DNA of 64,000 nt from an uncultured Prevotella sp. (GTDB taxonomy: Bacteria > Bacteroidota > Bacteroidia > Bacteroidales > Bacteroidaceae). The notes beneath the pieces were generated by a model that made no database searches, had not been told where the DNA came from, and saw nothing but the letters and a program-made list of their open reading frames with translations. Positions 25,848-35,450 of the stretch are shown here, in pieces; position 1 is the first letter of the stretch, and every line of letters begins with the position of its first letter. Location of the stretch: NCBI GenBank assembly GCA_937907705.1, contig CALCVP010000083.1:79415-143414 (forward strand). Reading direction: 5' to 3'. The translations under genes and the position numbers were made by a program.

Positions 25848-26552
25848 ATGAAAAAAATTGTTGTGTTAACAGGCGCTGGAATGTCTGTAGAGAGTGGACT
25901 GAGCACCTTTAGGGATGCCGATGGACTATGGGAAAACTATCCTGTATCGCGCGTGGCCACCCATGAGGGATGGGAACAAGACCCTGTTTATGTAAACAAC
26001 TTCTACAACATGCTGCGCAAAAAGCTGGTGGAAGCCAAGCCCAACGAGGGACACAGGCTGGTGGCACAGCTTGAACAGAAATATGATGTGAGCGTAGTTA
26101 CACAGAATGTAGACAACTTACACGAGATGGCAGGAAGCACCCACGTGCTCCACCTGCATGGCGAGCTGATGAAAGTATGCTCCAGCCGCGACCCTGAGAA
26201 CCCCAATTGCCAGCGCACATTAGTGCCTCCACACTTGGAAGTAACACCGGGGGAGAAAGCTGCTGACGGTTCACTGCTGCGCCCTTACATAGTGTTCTTT
26301 GGCGAAAGTGTGCCCAACATTGAGCCTGCTGCCGTGCTGGCATCGCAAGCCGACATCTTTATCATCATCGGAACATCGCTCAATGTGTATCCCGCAGCAG
26401 GACTCGTGCAGTATGTCAAGCCTGAAACTCCTATCTACTTGATAGACCCTAACGAGGTAATGAAGACGGACATGCGCCACGTTCACCACATACAGAAAGG
26501 CGCATCTGAAGGCATGAAAGAGCTAAGCGCACTACTCATGGCAGAACAATAG
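25848..26552 (+). CDS. cobB: Sir2-family NAD-dependent protein deacylase lacking the four-Cys zinc site
   Basis: 234 residues. GAGMSVESGLSTFRD (residues 9-23), TQNVDNLHEMAGS and the catalytic histidine in HLHGEL are intact, so NAD-dependent lysine deacylation is expected. The usual zinc ribbon needs four cysteines; this protein has only two in total, in KVCSSRDPENPNCQ. The zinc module is therefore reduced or built with other ligands, a form I recall in other Bacteroidota sirtuins. Stands alone on the plus strand. Confidence 0.9.
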   Translation: MKKIVVLTGAGMSVESGLSTFRDADGLWENYPVSRVATHEGWEQDPVYVNNFYNMLRKKLVEAKPNEGHRLVAQLEQKYDVSVVTQNVDNLHEMAGSTHVLHLHGELMKVCSSRDPENPNCQRTLVPPHLEVTPGEKAADGSLLRPYIVFFGESVPNIEPAAVLASQADIFIIIGTSLNVYPAAGLVQYVKPETPIYLIDPNEVMKTDMRHVHHIQKGASEGMKELSALLMAEQ

Positions 26553-26560
26553 GCGCTATT

Positions 26561-26626
26561 CAACTGGCGTTTGAACAGCATTCTATCAGCGTTTGAACAC
26601 TTATCTTACTGCACCATTTAGCAAAT
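26561..26626. repeat. 22-bp periodic array after the sirtuin gene, three units
   Basis: Units at 26561, 26583 and 26605. The first two share GCGTTTGAACA at the same phase (26567 and 26589). The third changes to a core GCACCATTTAGCAAAT, which resembles the last unit of family A arrays. It begins 8 bp after the cobB stop. Confidence 0.6.
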
Positions 26627-26691
26627 AGGTAGCCAAAAAGGGACATATATGCGTCCTAAAAAACTGCCCTATCACACGCAAACCCTTAATT

Positions 26692-27429
26692 ATGAGATAC
26701 TTTATTTATGAAAGCGGGACCCAAAGCGGTCCTTTTGAGCCCAACGAACTGTTGAACCACGGACTGCAATCGGAAACATTGGTATGGACCGAAGGCATGG
26801 AACAATGGACACCAGCCTGGCAAGTGGAAGAGTTGAAGGCTTTACTCAGTCAGCAAAAGCAGAAGCAACAGGCAGCACCCATGCCGCCGCCACCGCCGGA
26901 ACCCGCGCAACAGCAGAAGCATGGGCGCGAGAATGAACCGCCCTATCGCTACACTCCTCCTCGCAAAACGGGTTGGGGATGCGGCACATGGACCTTTTTG
27001 GGCATTGCAGTGATTGCCATTCTCATGGCTATTACATGTCCGGGAAAGGCTGAACACAAGCAAGCGGTCATCAACCAGATTAACAAGTTGGTAAGTAGTC
27101 AGGATGAAAATGACGGACTGATGGGTACTTTCAACTCACTGCTAATGTCGGGAATAGCCAACGTGGCCATTGACCAAGTGCTGCAAGTAGACAGTTATGT
27201 GTTCTTCTCCGTAGGTAAAATACACATTGGCAACACTGAGAAGATGGTATCGGTAGGTCTGTTGGACCATGTGTTTACACTCGATCTGTCAAACATTGGC
27301 AATACGGTCAAGCATGGCAAAGGACTGATAGAAAACAACGAAAGCAACAACGATGAAGGCAGTAGCAGCGATGACGGCAGCAGCCCTGTCGACAATACCG
27401 ATGTGGTAGACTCGCTCATGAACCAGTAA
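26692..27429 (+). CDS. GYF_2 domain membrane protein with DUF4359-like region
   Basis: 245 residues. Residues 1-50 form a GYF_2 (DUF4339) domain, recognised by GPF near residue 14 and VWTEGMEQW. A proline-rich linker (PMPPPPPEPAQQQ) follows. A single membrane segment at about 100-115 (TWTFLGIAVIAILMAIT) is followed by a periplasmic DUF4359-like domain and an acidic, Ser/Asp-rich tail. Function unknown; GYF_2 proteins are usually membrane-linked. Alone in its transcription unit. Confidence 0.8.
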   Translation: MRYFIYESGTQSGPFEPNELLNHGLQSETLVWTEGMEQWTPAWQVEELKALLSQQKQKQQAAPMPPPPPEPAQQQKHGRENEPPYRYTPPRKTGWGCGTWTFLGIAVIAILMAITCPGKAEHKQAVINQINKLVSSQDENDGLMGTFNSLLMSGIANVAIDQVLQVDSYVFFSVGKIHIGNTEKMVSVGLLDHVFTLDLSNIGNTVKHGKGLIENNESNNDEGSSSDDGSSPVDNTDVVDSLMNQ

Positions 27430-27451
27430 AACTATTGGTTTTACCCGTCAA

Positions 27452-27517
27452 ATGCATTGACTTCACAAACAAAATGCGTTGGCTTCATAAACCAACGGCA
27501 TTGCTTTCACAAGGCAA
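27452..27517. repeat. 22-bp periodic array, three units
   Basis: Units at 27452, 27474 and 27496: ATGCATTGACTTCACAAAC, ATGCGTTGGCTTCATAAAC and CGGCATTGCTTTCACAAG, in exact 22-bp phase. The sequence is unrelated to family A. It follows the stop of the GYF_2 gene by 22 bp. Confidence 0.65.
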
Positions 27518-27524
27518 TTGCATG

Positions 27525-27577
27525 CAAAAAAGGCGTTTCTCCCTTACCTGCCATATCTGGCAAAGAGAGAAACGCCT
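27525..27577 (-). terminator. Rho-independent terminator with branched stem
   Basis: AGGCGTTTCTC (27531-27541) pairs perfectly with GAGAAACGCCT (27567-27577); inside, TGCCA/TGGCA form a second stem. On the minus strand TTTTTT follows, so it ends the phosphatase transcript about 145 bp beyond the stop. Confidence 0.75.
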
Positions 27578-27720
27578 AACCTTAAAAAACGCCTTTATCT
27601 ATCAAGTGTGGTAGATAGAAATTGCCATACCACCAACTGCAATATCCGAAAACAACCTTCAGAACAAGATAACAGAAACAACCTATCCTGTCAACATCCA
27701 ACAATAATCATAATACCGTA

Positions 27721-29091
27721 TCAATCTTTCTTCTTGCTTTCAGCCTGCCTTACAACTTGCTCCAGTGTTGCCACACGCTGCGTGTAATACTGTTTCACAT
27801 CGCTCCAGCGGTAATAAGGCCACCGGTCAGTAGCAATGGGCACATGCACCTCACGCTCATTGTGCAGAAACTTGACCAACACATCGCCAGCTTTATTGCT
27901 AAAGAACACTATTTGCACATTGGCAGCCATCGGAGTGGCCTTGAAGTCGCACCAATGTCGGTACACTTCTTCCGGTCTGCTCACGGCTACATCAAAGCTG
28001 TCTATCTGCAATACAGCCAATAAAGGTATCACATTGCCATCATGTCCAAAGCGAAGCGTGGCTGCAATGCCATGATTGTCAATGGCTTCATCAGCAGATT
28101 GCAATATGTTTTCAACCAAAGTGCAGGCGTTTGCCATCACAATACCGCCGCTTTGGGCAGGATTGGCATTGCCCACATAGAACCGATAGTTGACACATTG
28201 CCACAAATCGAACAGCTCTTGAGGTGTAAACACATCGTAGAAGTTAGCTTTTGTCTCAATGTCCTGCATGTCTACGGCAATCCAATAGAGTGCCCACATC
28301 AGCTTTTCGGGGTTCACCTTACGCCTGATAAAGTCGGTATTGCTGAACAGCGCAGCCACCATGCGTTGCGGCTTCACGTGTTCGGCCTCAAACTTGCGGT
28401 AGTCTTCCACCCAAGGACCTGTCTCTCCGTTGGTAAAAGCGTTGGAAATGTCGGTGTGATAGTTAAGATAGCCCATATATTTATGGCTCATCTCATAGCT
28501 TATTTCTATCTGAGGACAAAGGCCTTTCAGGCGGTCGCCAAAGGCTGCCATGCTCATGGCACAACGGTACACCACCGTAGAACGGGCAGAAACGCTGCGC
28601 TTTCCTTTAAACACTTCAGGAAAATTCTGCACCATGCGCTGGGCAATGCCTTGATGCTGGCGTACACCCAATGGGGTAAGATCGCCCCCACGGCCCTCCG
28701 TTTCCTTCCAAACTAAGTGCAAACGGCTTAGCACTTCCTTGCCAAAAGCAGTGATGCAGTGCTCCTGTTCCGCCACTTCCAGCAGCCGGATGGTAGTCAG
28801 ATAGTCACCGTCTCCCAACAAATAGCGCGACCCATGCCGCCCATAATGGCTCACATAGAAAGGCTTATAACCCTTAGGTGCAGGCGTCTGCCTTGCCGTT
28901 ACCTCTGGATAGGCCAAATAAACGCCTCCTGCCTTGTCAAGGTTTGCACTCACTTCTTCAAACGAAGTCTGCGCAAGGGCCATGCCAGATGTCCCCAACA
29001 GGAGCACCAGCACAGCCTTTGTACGGCATAAAGTAAAGGTTTTCTTGATGAATTGAACGGTCATATCCATTGTATATACTTTGCTTTTCAT
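27721..29091 (-). CDS. Histidine-type acid phosphatase, exported
   Basis: 456 residues. A signal peptide is cut at MALA/QTSFEE, so the protein is periplasmic or outer-membrane associated. It belongs to the histidine phosphatase superfamily, branch 2: the phosphohistidine motif RHGSR (in SHYGRHGSRYL) and the distal proton-donor HD in RFGHDGNVIPL are present. Relatives include phytases, inositol polyphosphate phosphatases and glucose-1-phosphatases. It is 43 bp behind susD and is the only enzyme gene of the locus, so it probably removes phosphate from the compound that SusC/D import. The exact start could be the Met at position 8 or 10. Confidence 0.87.
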   Translation of the reverse strand: MKSKVYTMDMTVQFIKKTFTLCRTKAVLVLLLGTSGMALAQTSFEEVSANLDKAGGVYLAYPEVTARQTPAPKGYKPFYVSHYGRHGSRYLLGDGDYLTTIRLLEVAEQEHCITAFGKEVLSRLHLVWKETEGRGGDLTPLGVRQHQGIAQRMVQNFPEVFKGKRSVSARSTVVYRCAMSMAAFGDRLKGLCPQIEISYEMSHKYMGYLNYHTDISNAFTNGETGPWVEDYRKFEAEHVKPQRMVAALFSNTDFIRRKVNPEKLMWALYWIAVDMQDIETKANFYDVFTPQELFDLWQCVNYRFYVGNANPAQSGGIVMANACTLVENILQSADEAIDNHGIAATLRFGHDGNVIPLLAVLQIDSFDVAVSRPEEVYRHWCDFKATPMAANVQIVFFSNKAGDVLVKFLHNEREVHVPIATDRWPYYRWSDVKQYYTQRVATLEQVVRQAESKKKD

Positions 29092-29134
29092 TTACAAATT
29101 TCCTGCTCTTTGTTTATATAAGTCTCTTTCCACG

Positions 29135-30829
29135 CTACTTGGCATAGCCATCGTTTTGCTTCAATCCAGGATTATTGGAGAACTCCGTCTGTGGAATGGG
29201 GAACAGTTTGAAGTGGTCGTCCACATCCGTTCCAAGGCGCTCGCCATTCTTCCAGTCCCAATTATGGCCCTTTGTAAACTTACCAAAGCGTATCAAATCG
29301 GTACGACGCACCAGTTCACTGGCCAGTTCGCGCTGGCGCTCAGCCAAGATAAAGTCGAGCGTAAGGTCGCTTATCGTGATGTCGCCCGACACATCTGAGC
29401 GCACACCTGCCTTGGCATACTTGCCCGACATGTAAGCACGCTCGCGTATCTCGTTTACATAACGCAGGGCTTCTTCCTTGCTTCCACCTTGCGCACCACG
29501 CAATATCGCCTCAGCAGCAATAAGGTATGCTTCGCCTGTACGAAACAAAGGAAAGTCTATTGACGAGTAAGCATCGCCCTGAGTAGGCAAATGGTCGTCT
29601 TGTGTAACATTGCGCCACTTGATATAGCCATAGCCACATGTAAAGGTACTGGTCATAGCTTCCTTGGCATCCCAGGTCTCTTTTACTTGATTAGGCAGTG
29701 CAGTCATAAACTGAGCGCGTTTGTCTTTCTTCTGGTTTCCCCATGTATCGGCTGTGTCAAACGCCACATCATCAGCGTCAAAAGCATCAACCAACGTGGT
29801 CTTTGCCCTCACATTGCCCCATCCGCGCGAACCAACGCCTGTTTGGTAGAGTTCATTCATCGGTCCGTTGACAAAAGCTTTCACGTAGAAATTGGTGCCC
29901 GCAGAGCTTTGTGCTTTCTCACCGTCTTGCACTAAGGGCCAAATGATTTCCTTACACTTGTCATTGTCGGCCAGGAAAATGGTGCGATAGTCAGCAGCCA
30001 ACGGGTAATGACCGTCTGAAATCACTTTTTCCGCATAAGTCAAAGCATCCGTATAGCGGTCTTCTCCTATCCAAGTCTGCGCATTCAGATACATGCGTGC
30101 CAGCAAGAACCACGCTGCCACCTGGTCAACGCGCCCATACACGTTAGCTCCAGGAGCCTTCAGGTCTTTAGCTATGGCTTTAAGTTCGCCTTCGGCATAA
30201 TCAAATATCTGCTTGCGTGTCCATTGTTCAGGAATGTCTTTTACACCAGTCTTCTCGTCGATGTAAGGCACTGCGCCAAACAAATCGCACAAAGTAGCGT
30301 AGCAATAGGCACGAATGAAGCGTGCTTCGGCACGATACGCATTGCATTCAGAGCCTAACTGGCTCCAAAGTCCGCGCGACTTGAGCTTCTCTTCCGTACA
30401 TTCGCGCAGCAATTCGTTGCTGTAAGCTATTGACATGTAAAGGCGCTGATAAGTCCAACGGATAACAGAAGTGTTGGAAGCATCCCATTGCAAGTTCAGG
30501 CATTTGCGCAAACCGTTGGATGAAGACGGCATAAGGAAGTTGTCGGTGCTCAGCTCTTGCAGGTAGAACATAAGGCGAACATAGCCTGAATAACCTTCAT
30601 TGGCTCCTTCAATGTCGCCGTCTCCGCCATCGCCTCCTTTCTGTCCGGTCAGGATTAGCGAGCCATAGCACTTCGCCAACACGCCAGTGTAGCCATCAGC
30701 AGTGCTATATACCTTTTCGCCCACAAGCTGATTGTTGTCAAGTGGCATGGTATCAAGGTCGCCGAAGCAAGAAGCAAGCAGGCAGCCCATTACCGCAAAT
30801 ATCACAGTTGTTAATATATTCTTTTTCAT
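29135..30829 (-). CDS. SusD/RagB family surface lipoprotein
   Basis: 564 residues; signal peptide with lipobox LLASCFGD. It has the SusD fold: TPR-rich N-terminal half, RAEARFIRAYCYATLCDLFGAVPY as the classic helix block (shown in part by RFIRAYCY), and a C-terminal EIRERAY/LAERQRELASE region. It forms the lid over its SusC partner on the cell surface and binds the nutrient. Encoded 20 bp after susC in one operon with the acid phosphatase. Confidence 0.93.
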   Translation of the reverse strand: MKKNILTTVIFAVMGCLLASCFGDLDTMPLDNNQLVGEKVYSTADGYTGVLAKCYGSLILTGQKGGDGGDGDIEGANEGYSGYVRLMFYLQELSTDNFLMPSSSNGLRKCLNLQWDASNTSVIRWTYQRLYMSIAYSNELLRECTEEKLKSRGLWSQLGSECNAYRAEARFIRAYCYATLCDLFGAVPYIDEKTGVKDIPEQWTRKQIFDYAEGELKAIAKDLKAPGANVYGRVDQVAAWFLLARMYLNAQTWIGEDRYTDALTYAEKVISDGHYPLAADYRTIFLADNDKCKEIIWPLVQDGEKAQSSAGTNFYVKAFVNGPMNELYQTGVGSRGWGNVRAKTTLVDAFDADDVAFDTADTWGNQKKDKRAQFMTALPNQVKETWDAKEAMTSTFTCGYGYIKWRNVTQDDHLPTQGDAYSSIDFPLFRTGEAYLIAAEAILRGAQGGSKEEALRYVNEIRERAYMSGKYAKAGVRSDVSGDITISDLTLDFILAERQRELASELVRRTDLIRFGKFTKGHNWDWKNGERLGTDVDDHFKLFPIPQTEFSNNPGLKQNDGYAK

Positions 30830-30849
30830 GACTTGTCTATTTTATAAGG

Positions 30850-33800
30850 TTAAAAGTTGAGGTTGGCCGACAAAGAGAATGTTCTCGGACGCGGATAGAC
30901 ATCTCTGTCAATGCCGTTATATATCTCCGGGTCAATGCCTGAGTAGCCTGTGATGGTGCATACATTCTGTACGGCTACCGAGAGCCGCAAACTACTATTG
31001 CTGTTCCATAGCTTCCTGAAGGTGTAACCCAAGGTAATATTGTCTATACGGAAGAAGTCGCCACGCTGCAAGAAGTAGTCTGAATAGAGCTGTTGCTGCT
31101 GGAAGCCTTTCTCTGCCGTTACTTTCAGTATGTTGGAGAAGTTGCCTTGGTCGCTGTAAACTTGCTGTTGATACTGGTTAGCCTCAACATAATTGTAGAT
31201 ATAGTTGCCGAAAGAGCCGTGCCCTGTAATGCCAAGTTCCCAGTTCTTGTAGGTTAACTGAGTGTTGAAACCAAGGTACGACTTAGGCAGTGCGCACTTA
31301 TTAGCGTATCGGGGCTCTGTGGTGGATACCGTTCCGTCGGGTTGTACATACTGACCTTCCAGCGGTTTGCCATTCTCATCATAGGCCTGCTTGGCCAAAT
31401 AGAATGTATACGGGCGCTTGCCCACCATGAAACACTCTACAAACTTGCCTGTGCCGGAGATAGCACCCGTCTCTACATAAGAGCCTTCGCTGTCAACCGT
31501 GTTCAACTTGGTAATCTTTGAGTCGTTCCAAGTATAGTTAAGCCCTACGCTCCAGTTAAAATCCTTGGTGTCAACAGGCACCGCATTGACAGAGAACTCA
31601 ACGCCCCGGTTGTCCATCTCGCCGATGTTGGTGGTCAACACGGCAGAATAGTTGACGCCAGAGATAACCGGTATGGTGTTGAGCAGGTCTTTTGTGTGAC
31701 GCTTGTACACATCAACAGAACCATAGATGCGGTTGTTCAGAAAACCATAGTCCAGTCCTGCGTTCCAGGTAGTGGTGGTTTCCCACTTTATGTCGCGGTC
31801 ATATCCGTTGGGACGGTAGGTCGTGTACCAGGTATCTCCAAAGAGATAGCTTGATTCGGGATACGATACAGTAAAGGTAGTCATGTAAGGATAGTCGTTG
31901 ATAATATCCTGCTGACCCGTCTGTCCATAACTCAGACGGAGCTTTAGGCTGGTAAGCACCTCATTGTCCTTCAGGAACTTCTCTTCAGAAATCTTCCAGC
32001 CCAATGCCACTGACGGGAAATAGCCGTAGCGGTTGCCCTTGGCAAAGCGCGAAGAGCCGTCTGAACGCAGCGTAGCCGTTACCATATAGCGGTTGGCAAG
32101 GGTGTAGTTGAGTCGCCCGTAGAGCGAAAGCAGATAGTATTCAGACTCAGAATGCTTGGGCGAGAAAAGCTCCTTGCCCTCTGGAGAGAGCGAAGTATCG
32201 TTGTATTTCTTCCAGAAGTGCTGCCATCCGTAACCCACCATGGCACTGAAGTCGTGCACCTTGCCAAAGGTATGCTGATAATTGGCATACAAGTCAAGCA
32301 GTGTATTGCGCTTGTCTTGCTTGGAGTTGTAAGCCAATCCTGTGCCATCCTTCATGTTGGAGGTGTACATCATGCCTGCAAGGTCGGGCACATTCTTGTT
32401 GTATTTGCTCTTGAGCACATCATAGCCGAGGTTCATGTTGAGCTGCAAGTCTTCAAAGCCATGCACCTTATAGTTGACAGACATGTTGCCGATGGAGCGA
32501 TATATCCGGCTGCGCATGTCTTGCAGCTCCAGTTGTGCCACGGGATTGTCAGTCTGTATGGCCATAGGTGCATTGCCGTTCATCCAGATAAAGTATCCAA
32601 GACCAGGGTCTGTTGCGGCAGTTGCGCTGCCTGTTTTCACCGGACGTGTAGGGTCATAAGCCATCGCATTGCCCACTACGCCCTCGTCAATGCGTGCGTT
32701 GTCTTCGTAAGAAGCCTTGAGATTAACGTTCAGCGAAAGGTGATCTTGCAGGAATTTGGGCGCAATGCCACCGTCAAAAGTGTATCGCTTGTAGTTGTTG
32801 GTGCGTATCACGCCGTCTTGGTTGGTGTAGCCGAGAGACACGCGCACAGGAGCTTTCTTCTTAATGTTGCCCGACATGGAGATGTTATGGTCCATGCCAA
32901 AGGCAGTACGGTAGATTTGGTCTTGCCAATCGGTGCTGGCTGTACCAAACGCTGCATTCTCCGGCACGCCTGTAACGGTGGGAGCAAACTTGCGGAACTC
33001 GTCTGCCGTGAGCACATCCAGACGCTTGGCAGTGGTACTCAGCGCGAAGTTGGCAGAGTAGTCGAACTTAGGTGCACCGTTGCTGCCTTTCTTGGTCGTA
33101 ATGACAATGACGCCATTAGAGGCACGTGAGCCATAGATAGCAGTGGCTGAAGCGTCTTTCAGCACGGTAAAGGTTTCTATATCGTTAGGATTGATGCCAC
33201 CTATCAGATTGCTGCCGCCCTCAATCGTCGAGTTGTCCACAGGCACTCCGTCTATCACTATCAACGGGTCATTGGAGGCAGAAAGCGAAGCACCGCTGCG
33301 GATACGGATGGTTGAGCCTGAGCCAGGTGCGCCTGAGCTTGACACTACGTTGACACCTGCCACCTTGCCCACCAGTGCATCTTGCGCGCTTGACTTGGCT
33401 CCACGGTTAAACTCATCGGGTTTGATGGCCGATACAGAACCTGTAAGGTCGGTCTTCTTTACCGTACCGTAGCCTACTACCACCACTTCGTCCAATTGTT
33501 TGTTGTCAGGATCCATCTTGATACGCATCGTTCCGCTGGATATGGCCACATCTTTTGCCTCATAGCCTATATACGACACATGCAGGTCTGAGGCATCGGC
33601 TGGCACGCCATCCAGCACAAAGTTACCGTCCAAATCGGTAATAGCGCCTGCACCGGAGCCTTTTGCCATTACGGTAACGCCTATCATAGGTTCGCCTTTT
33701 TCGTCAAGAATCTGTCCTGTTATGCGACGTGTGCTGCCCACACGGGGCTGAACCTGTGTGGCACGAGATTTGGTAGCGGCACTCTTCTTGCCAGCTTTGG

Positions 33801-34092
33801 TAATGACGATATTCTTTTCTTCTATCTTGTATTCTATGCCTTTCTGGCCTTTCAGTATCTGTTCTATCACGTTGCCGAGGCTCTCGTTGCTGGCCTTGAC
33901 AGATGCTTTCCGTGCTGTATTGACATCTACCGACGAGAACACAAAGGTGTATCCCGTCTTTTGTCGAAGCTGGTTCATGGCTTGTTTTACGGTAACATTG
34001 CTCACATTCAGCGTAACCTGCTGTGCCACAGCCGTAAGATGAAGGCATAGAAGAGCCGAGGCTACAATGATAGCCCTCTTGTAATTGTTCAT
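30850..34092 (-). CDS. SusC/RagA family TonB-linked outer membrane transporter with STN domain
   Basis: 1080 residues. The signal peptide is cut at AVA/QQVTLN. Residues ~25-95 form a secretin/TonB N-terminal (STN) signalling domain, then a carboxypeptidase-regulatory-like domain (~115-205, ITGQILDEKGEPMIGV), a plug (~215-330, with VVVGYGTVKKTDLTGSV) and a 22-strand barrel to the end (SLSANLNF). The STN domain is the part that contacts a FecR anti-sigma factor, and such a gene is directly upstream, so import is coupled to induction. Substrate unknown; the locus suggests something phosphorylated. Confidence 0.95.
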   Translation of the reverse strand: MNNYKRAIIVASALLCLHLTAVAQQVTLNVSNVTVKQAMNQLRQKTGYTFVFSSVDVNTARKASVKASNESLGNVIEQILKGQKGIEYKIEEKNIVITKAGKKSAATKSRATQVQPRVGSTRRITGQILDEKGEPMIGVTVMAKGSGAGAITDLDGNFVLDGVPADASDLHVSYIGYEAKDVAISSGTMRIKMDPDNKQLDEVVVVGYGTVKKTDLTGSVSAIKPDEFNRGAKSSAQDALVGKVAGVNVVSSSGAPGSGSTIRIRSGASLSASNDPLIVIDGVPVDNSTIEGGSNLIGGINPNDIETFTVLKDASATAIYGSRASNGVIVITTKKGSNGAPKFDYSANFALSTTAKRLDVLTADEFRKFAPTVTGVPENAAFGTASTDWQDQIYRTAFGMDHNISMSGNIKKKAPVRVSLGYTNQDGVIRTNNYKRYTFDGGIAPKFLQDHLSLNVNLKASYEDNARIDEGVVGNAMAYDPTRPVKTGSATAATDPGLGYFIWMNGNAPMAIQTDNPVAQLELQDMRSRIYRSIGNMSVNYKVHGFEDLQLNMNLGYDVLKSKYNKNVPDLAGMMYTSNMKDGTGLAYNSKQDKRNTLLDLYANYQHTFGKVHDFSAMVGYGWQHFWKKYNDTSLSPEGKELFSPKHSESEYYLLSLYGRLNYTLANRYMVTATLRSDGSSRFAKGNRYGYFPSVALGWKISEEKFLKDNEVLTSLKLRLSYGQTGQQDIINDYPYMTTFTVSYPESSYLFGDTWYTTYRPNGYDRDIKWETTTTWNAGLDYGFLNNRIYGSVDVYKRHTKDLLNTIPVISGVNYSAVLTTNIGEMDNRGVEFSVNAVPVDTKDFNWSVGLNYTWNDSKITKLNTVDSEGSYVETGAISGTGKFVECFMVGKRPYTFYLAKQAYDENGKPLEGQYVQPDGTVSTTEPRYANKCALPKSYLGFNTQLTYKNWELGITGHGSFGNYIYNYVEANQYQQQVYSDQGNFSNILKVTAEKGFQQQQLYSDYFLQRGDFFRIDNITLGYTFRKLWNSNSSLRLSVAVQNVCTITGYSGIDPEIYNGIDRDVYPRPRTFSLSANLNF

Positions 34093-34433
34093 AATGATGG
34101 TGTGTTTTAAAGTTAGTAATTCTCTGTTTTGCAGACTTTCTACACGCGTTTCTCGTCATGTTAAGGTAAAGTAGTAGTCTGTGTCGTGTATTTCAGTGTT
34201 CTTGCAGACAGCCCTCAGTCTGCCGAGAGGGCTGCCCTTGGGGCTTTCTGTGCCCCTGCCTGTTGCCCGGCAGATACTGGCCAGTCATATTACTGCCGTG
34301 CAAATGGGCTTTACAGTGTTTCTCTTTCCGTATGTGTTACATAGGCATTGTGGTTTACTCCGTTGTTTTATCTATCTGTTTCTGTTTTCTTTCAGGTCTT
34401 TTTTATTTGCTTTCATGCACCTGTACAGACGGG
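34093..34433. other. Spacer/leader upstream of susC
   Basis: 341 bp without a gene. CAGCCCTC (34209-34216) and GAGGGCTG (34227-34234) form a stem, and GGGGC/GCCCC follows nearby, so a structured leader or weak terminator is possible. The promoter read by the partner sigma factor should be here, but its consensus is not known to me. Confidence 0.4.
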
Positions 34434-35450
34434 TCAATACAGCTGATACTTGCCATTGGCCTTACGATAGTTCATCTGTTTGGTCTCTGCCATAATAGAC
34501 AGCACATCTTCAAGAGTAGCATCATGCGTATTGAACATGCCGTAAAAAGTTTTCTTCTGCAAGTAGGGTGCCACCTCTATCTTTGCCTTATAGCGGCGTT
34601 CCAGTTGCCTTGCTATCTCCGCCATAGGCAGTTCATCGAAGAACAGCTCGCCATGTGTCCACGCATCAGCTTGAGCAGCATTGACTTTTGTCTTGTCCAT
34701 GCGTCCTGTCTGCTTGCTGATGGTAACACGCTCGTTGGGCTTCATCTGCACCGTCTGCCCCGATTTGCGCCCTGTCAGCTTAACACTGCCGTGCAACAAG
34801 TTGACTGTAAGGCGGTTCTCCTCAGGATAATCGGCGTATGTAAACTTGGTACCTGTTACCTTCAGACTGGCTGTCTTGGATTCTACCGTAAAGGGCAAAC
34901 GCTTGTTTTTTGCTACATCGAAGCTGGCTTCACCCTCTAACCTTACATGGCGATGGGTCAGCCCGTAGCTCTGTGCATAGTCTATGCGTGAGCCGGCGTT
35001 GAGCCATACTGCTGTGCCGTCAGGCAAGTTGACCCGTGCCGTAGCCCCCATAGGAGCCGTAATGCTTACATCTGCCATTTGCAAAGTCCACTGCCGGGTG
35101 GCATATTGATAGCCCGCCCACGGCAGCAGCAGTGCCAAAGCTACGGCTGCTGTGGCCACTGCCATGCGGATCCACCTCTTGTGCCATCTTACCTTCGCCG
35201 AGGTCGGCGTGCCAACGGCTGCCATTTTGCATTCAAAACGGTTGTAGGCAGCCTCTGCATCAAACCGACAGTGCTGCGAAGCCACACCTGCCGAGAACCA
35301 CACCTCCAGCTGCTGACGTATATACTGTCGGTTGTCCTCCGATGCCTGCGCTGCATCATCCAGTTGCCTGATAGCCTCTGGCTGGGCAATGTCTGCCAGA
35401 TAAGCCGCTATCAGGTTGTCTAACTCAGAGTGTGTGTATCTTTTATCCAT
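34434..35450 (-). CDS. FecR family anti-sigma factor
   Basis: 338 residues. The N-terminal cytoplasmic helical part (~1-90) holds the sigma factor. One membrane segment follows at ~93-110 (AVATAAVALALLLPW), then the periplasmic FecR domain (SITAPMGATARVNLPDGTAVWLNAGS) and a C-terminal DUF4974 domain (~270-338). It pairs with the STN domain of the neighbouring SusC. Gene order sigma-fecR-susC-susD is the standard transmembrane-signalling arrangement. The 310-bp gap to the sigma gene is repeat DNA. Confidence 0.93.
   Translation of the reverse strand: MDKRYTHSELDNLIAAYLADIAQPEAIRQLDDAAQASEDNRQYIRQQLEVWFSAGVASQHCRFDAEAAYNRFECKMAAVGTPTSAKVRWHKRWIRMAVATAAVALALLLPWAGYQYATRQWTLQMADVSITAPMGATARVNLPDGTAVWLNAGSRIDYAQSYGLTHRHVRLEGEASFDVAKNKRLPFTVESKTASLKVTGTKFTYADYPEENRLTVNLLHGSVKLTGRKSGQTVQMKPNERVTISKQTGRMDKTKVNAAQADAWTHGELFFDELPMAEIARQLERRYKAKIEVAPYLQKKTFYGMFNTHDATLEDVLSIMAETKQMNYRKANGKYQLY

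Noticed and set aside
34209..34234. Hairpin upstream of susC as a riboswitch
   Set aside because: Only one 8-bp stem without any recognised riboswitch core; noted as a possible leader structure only.
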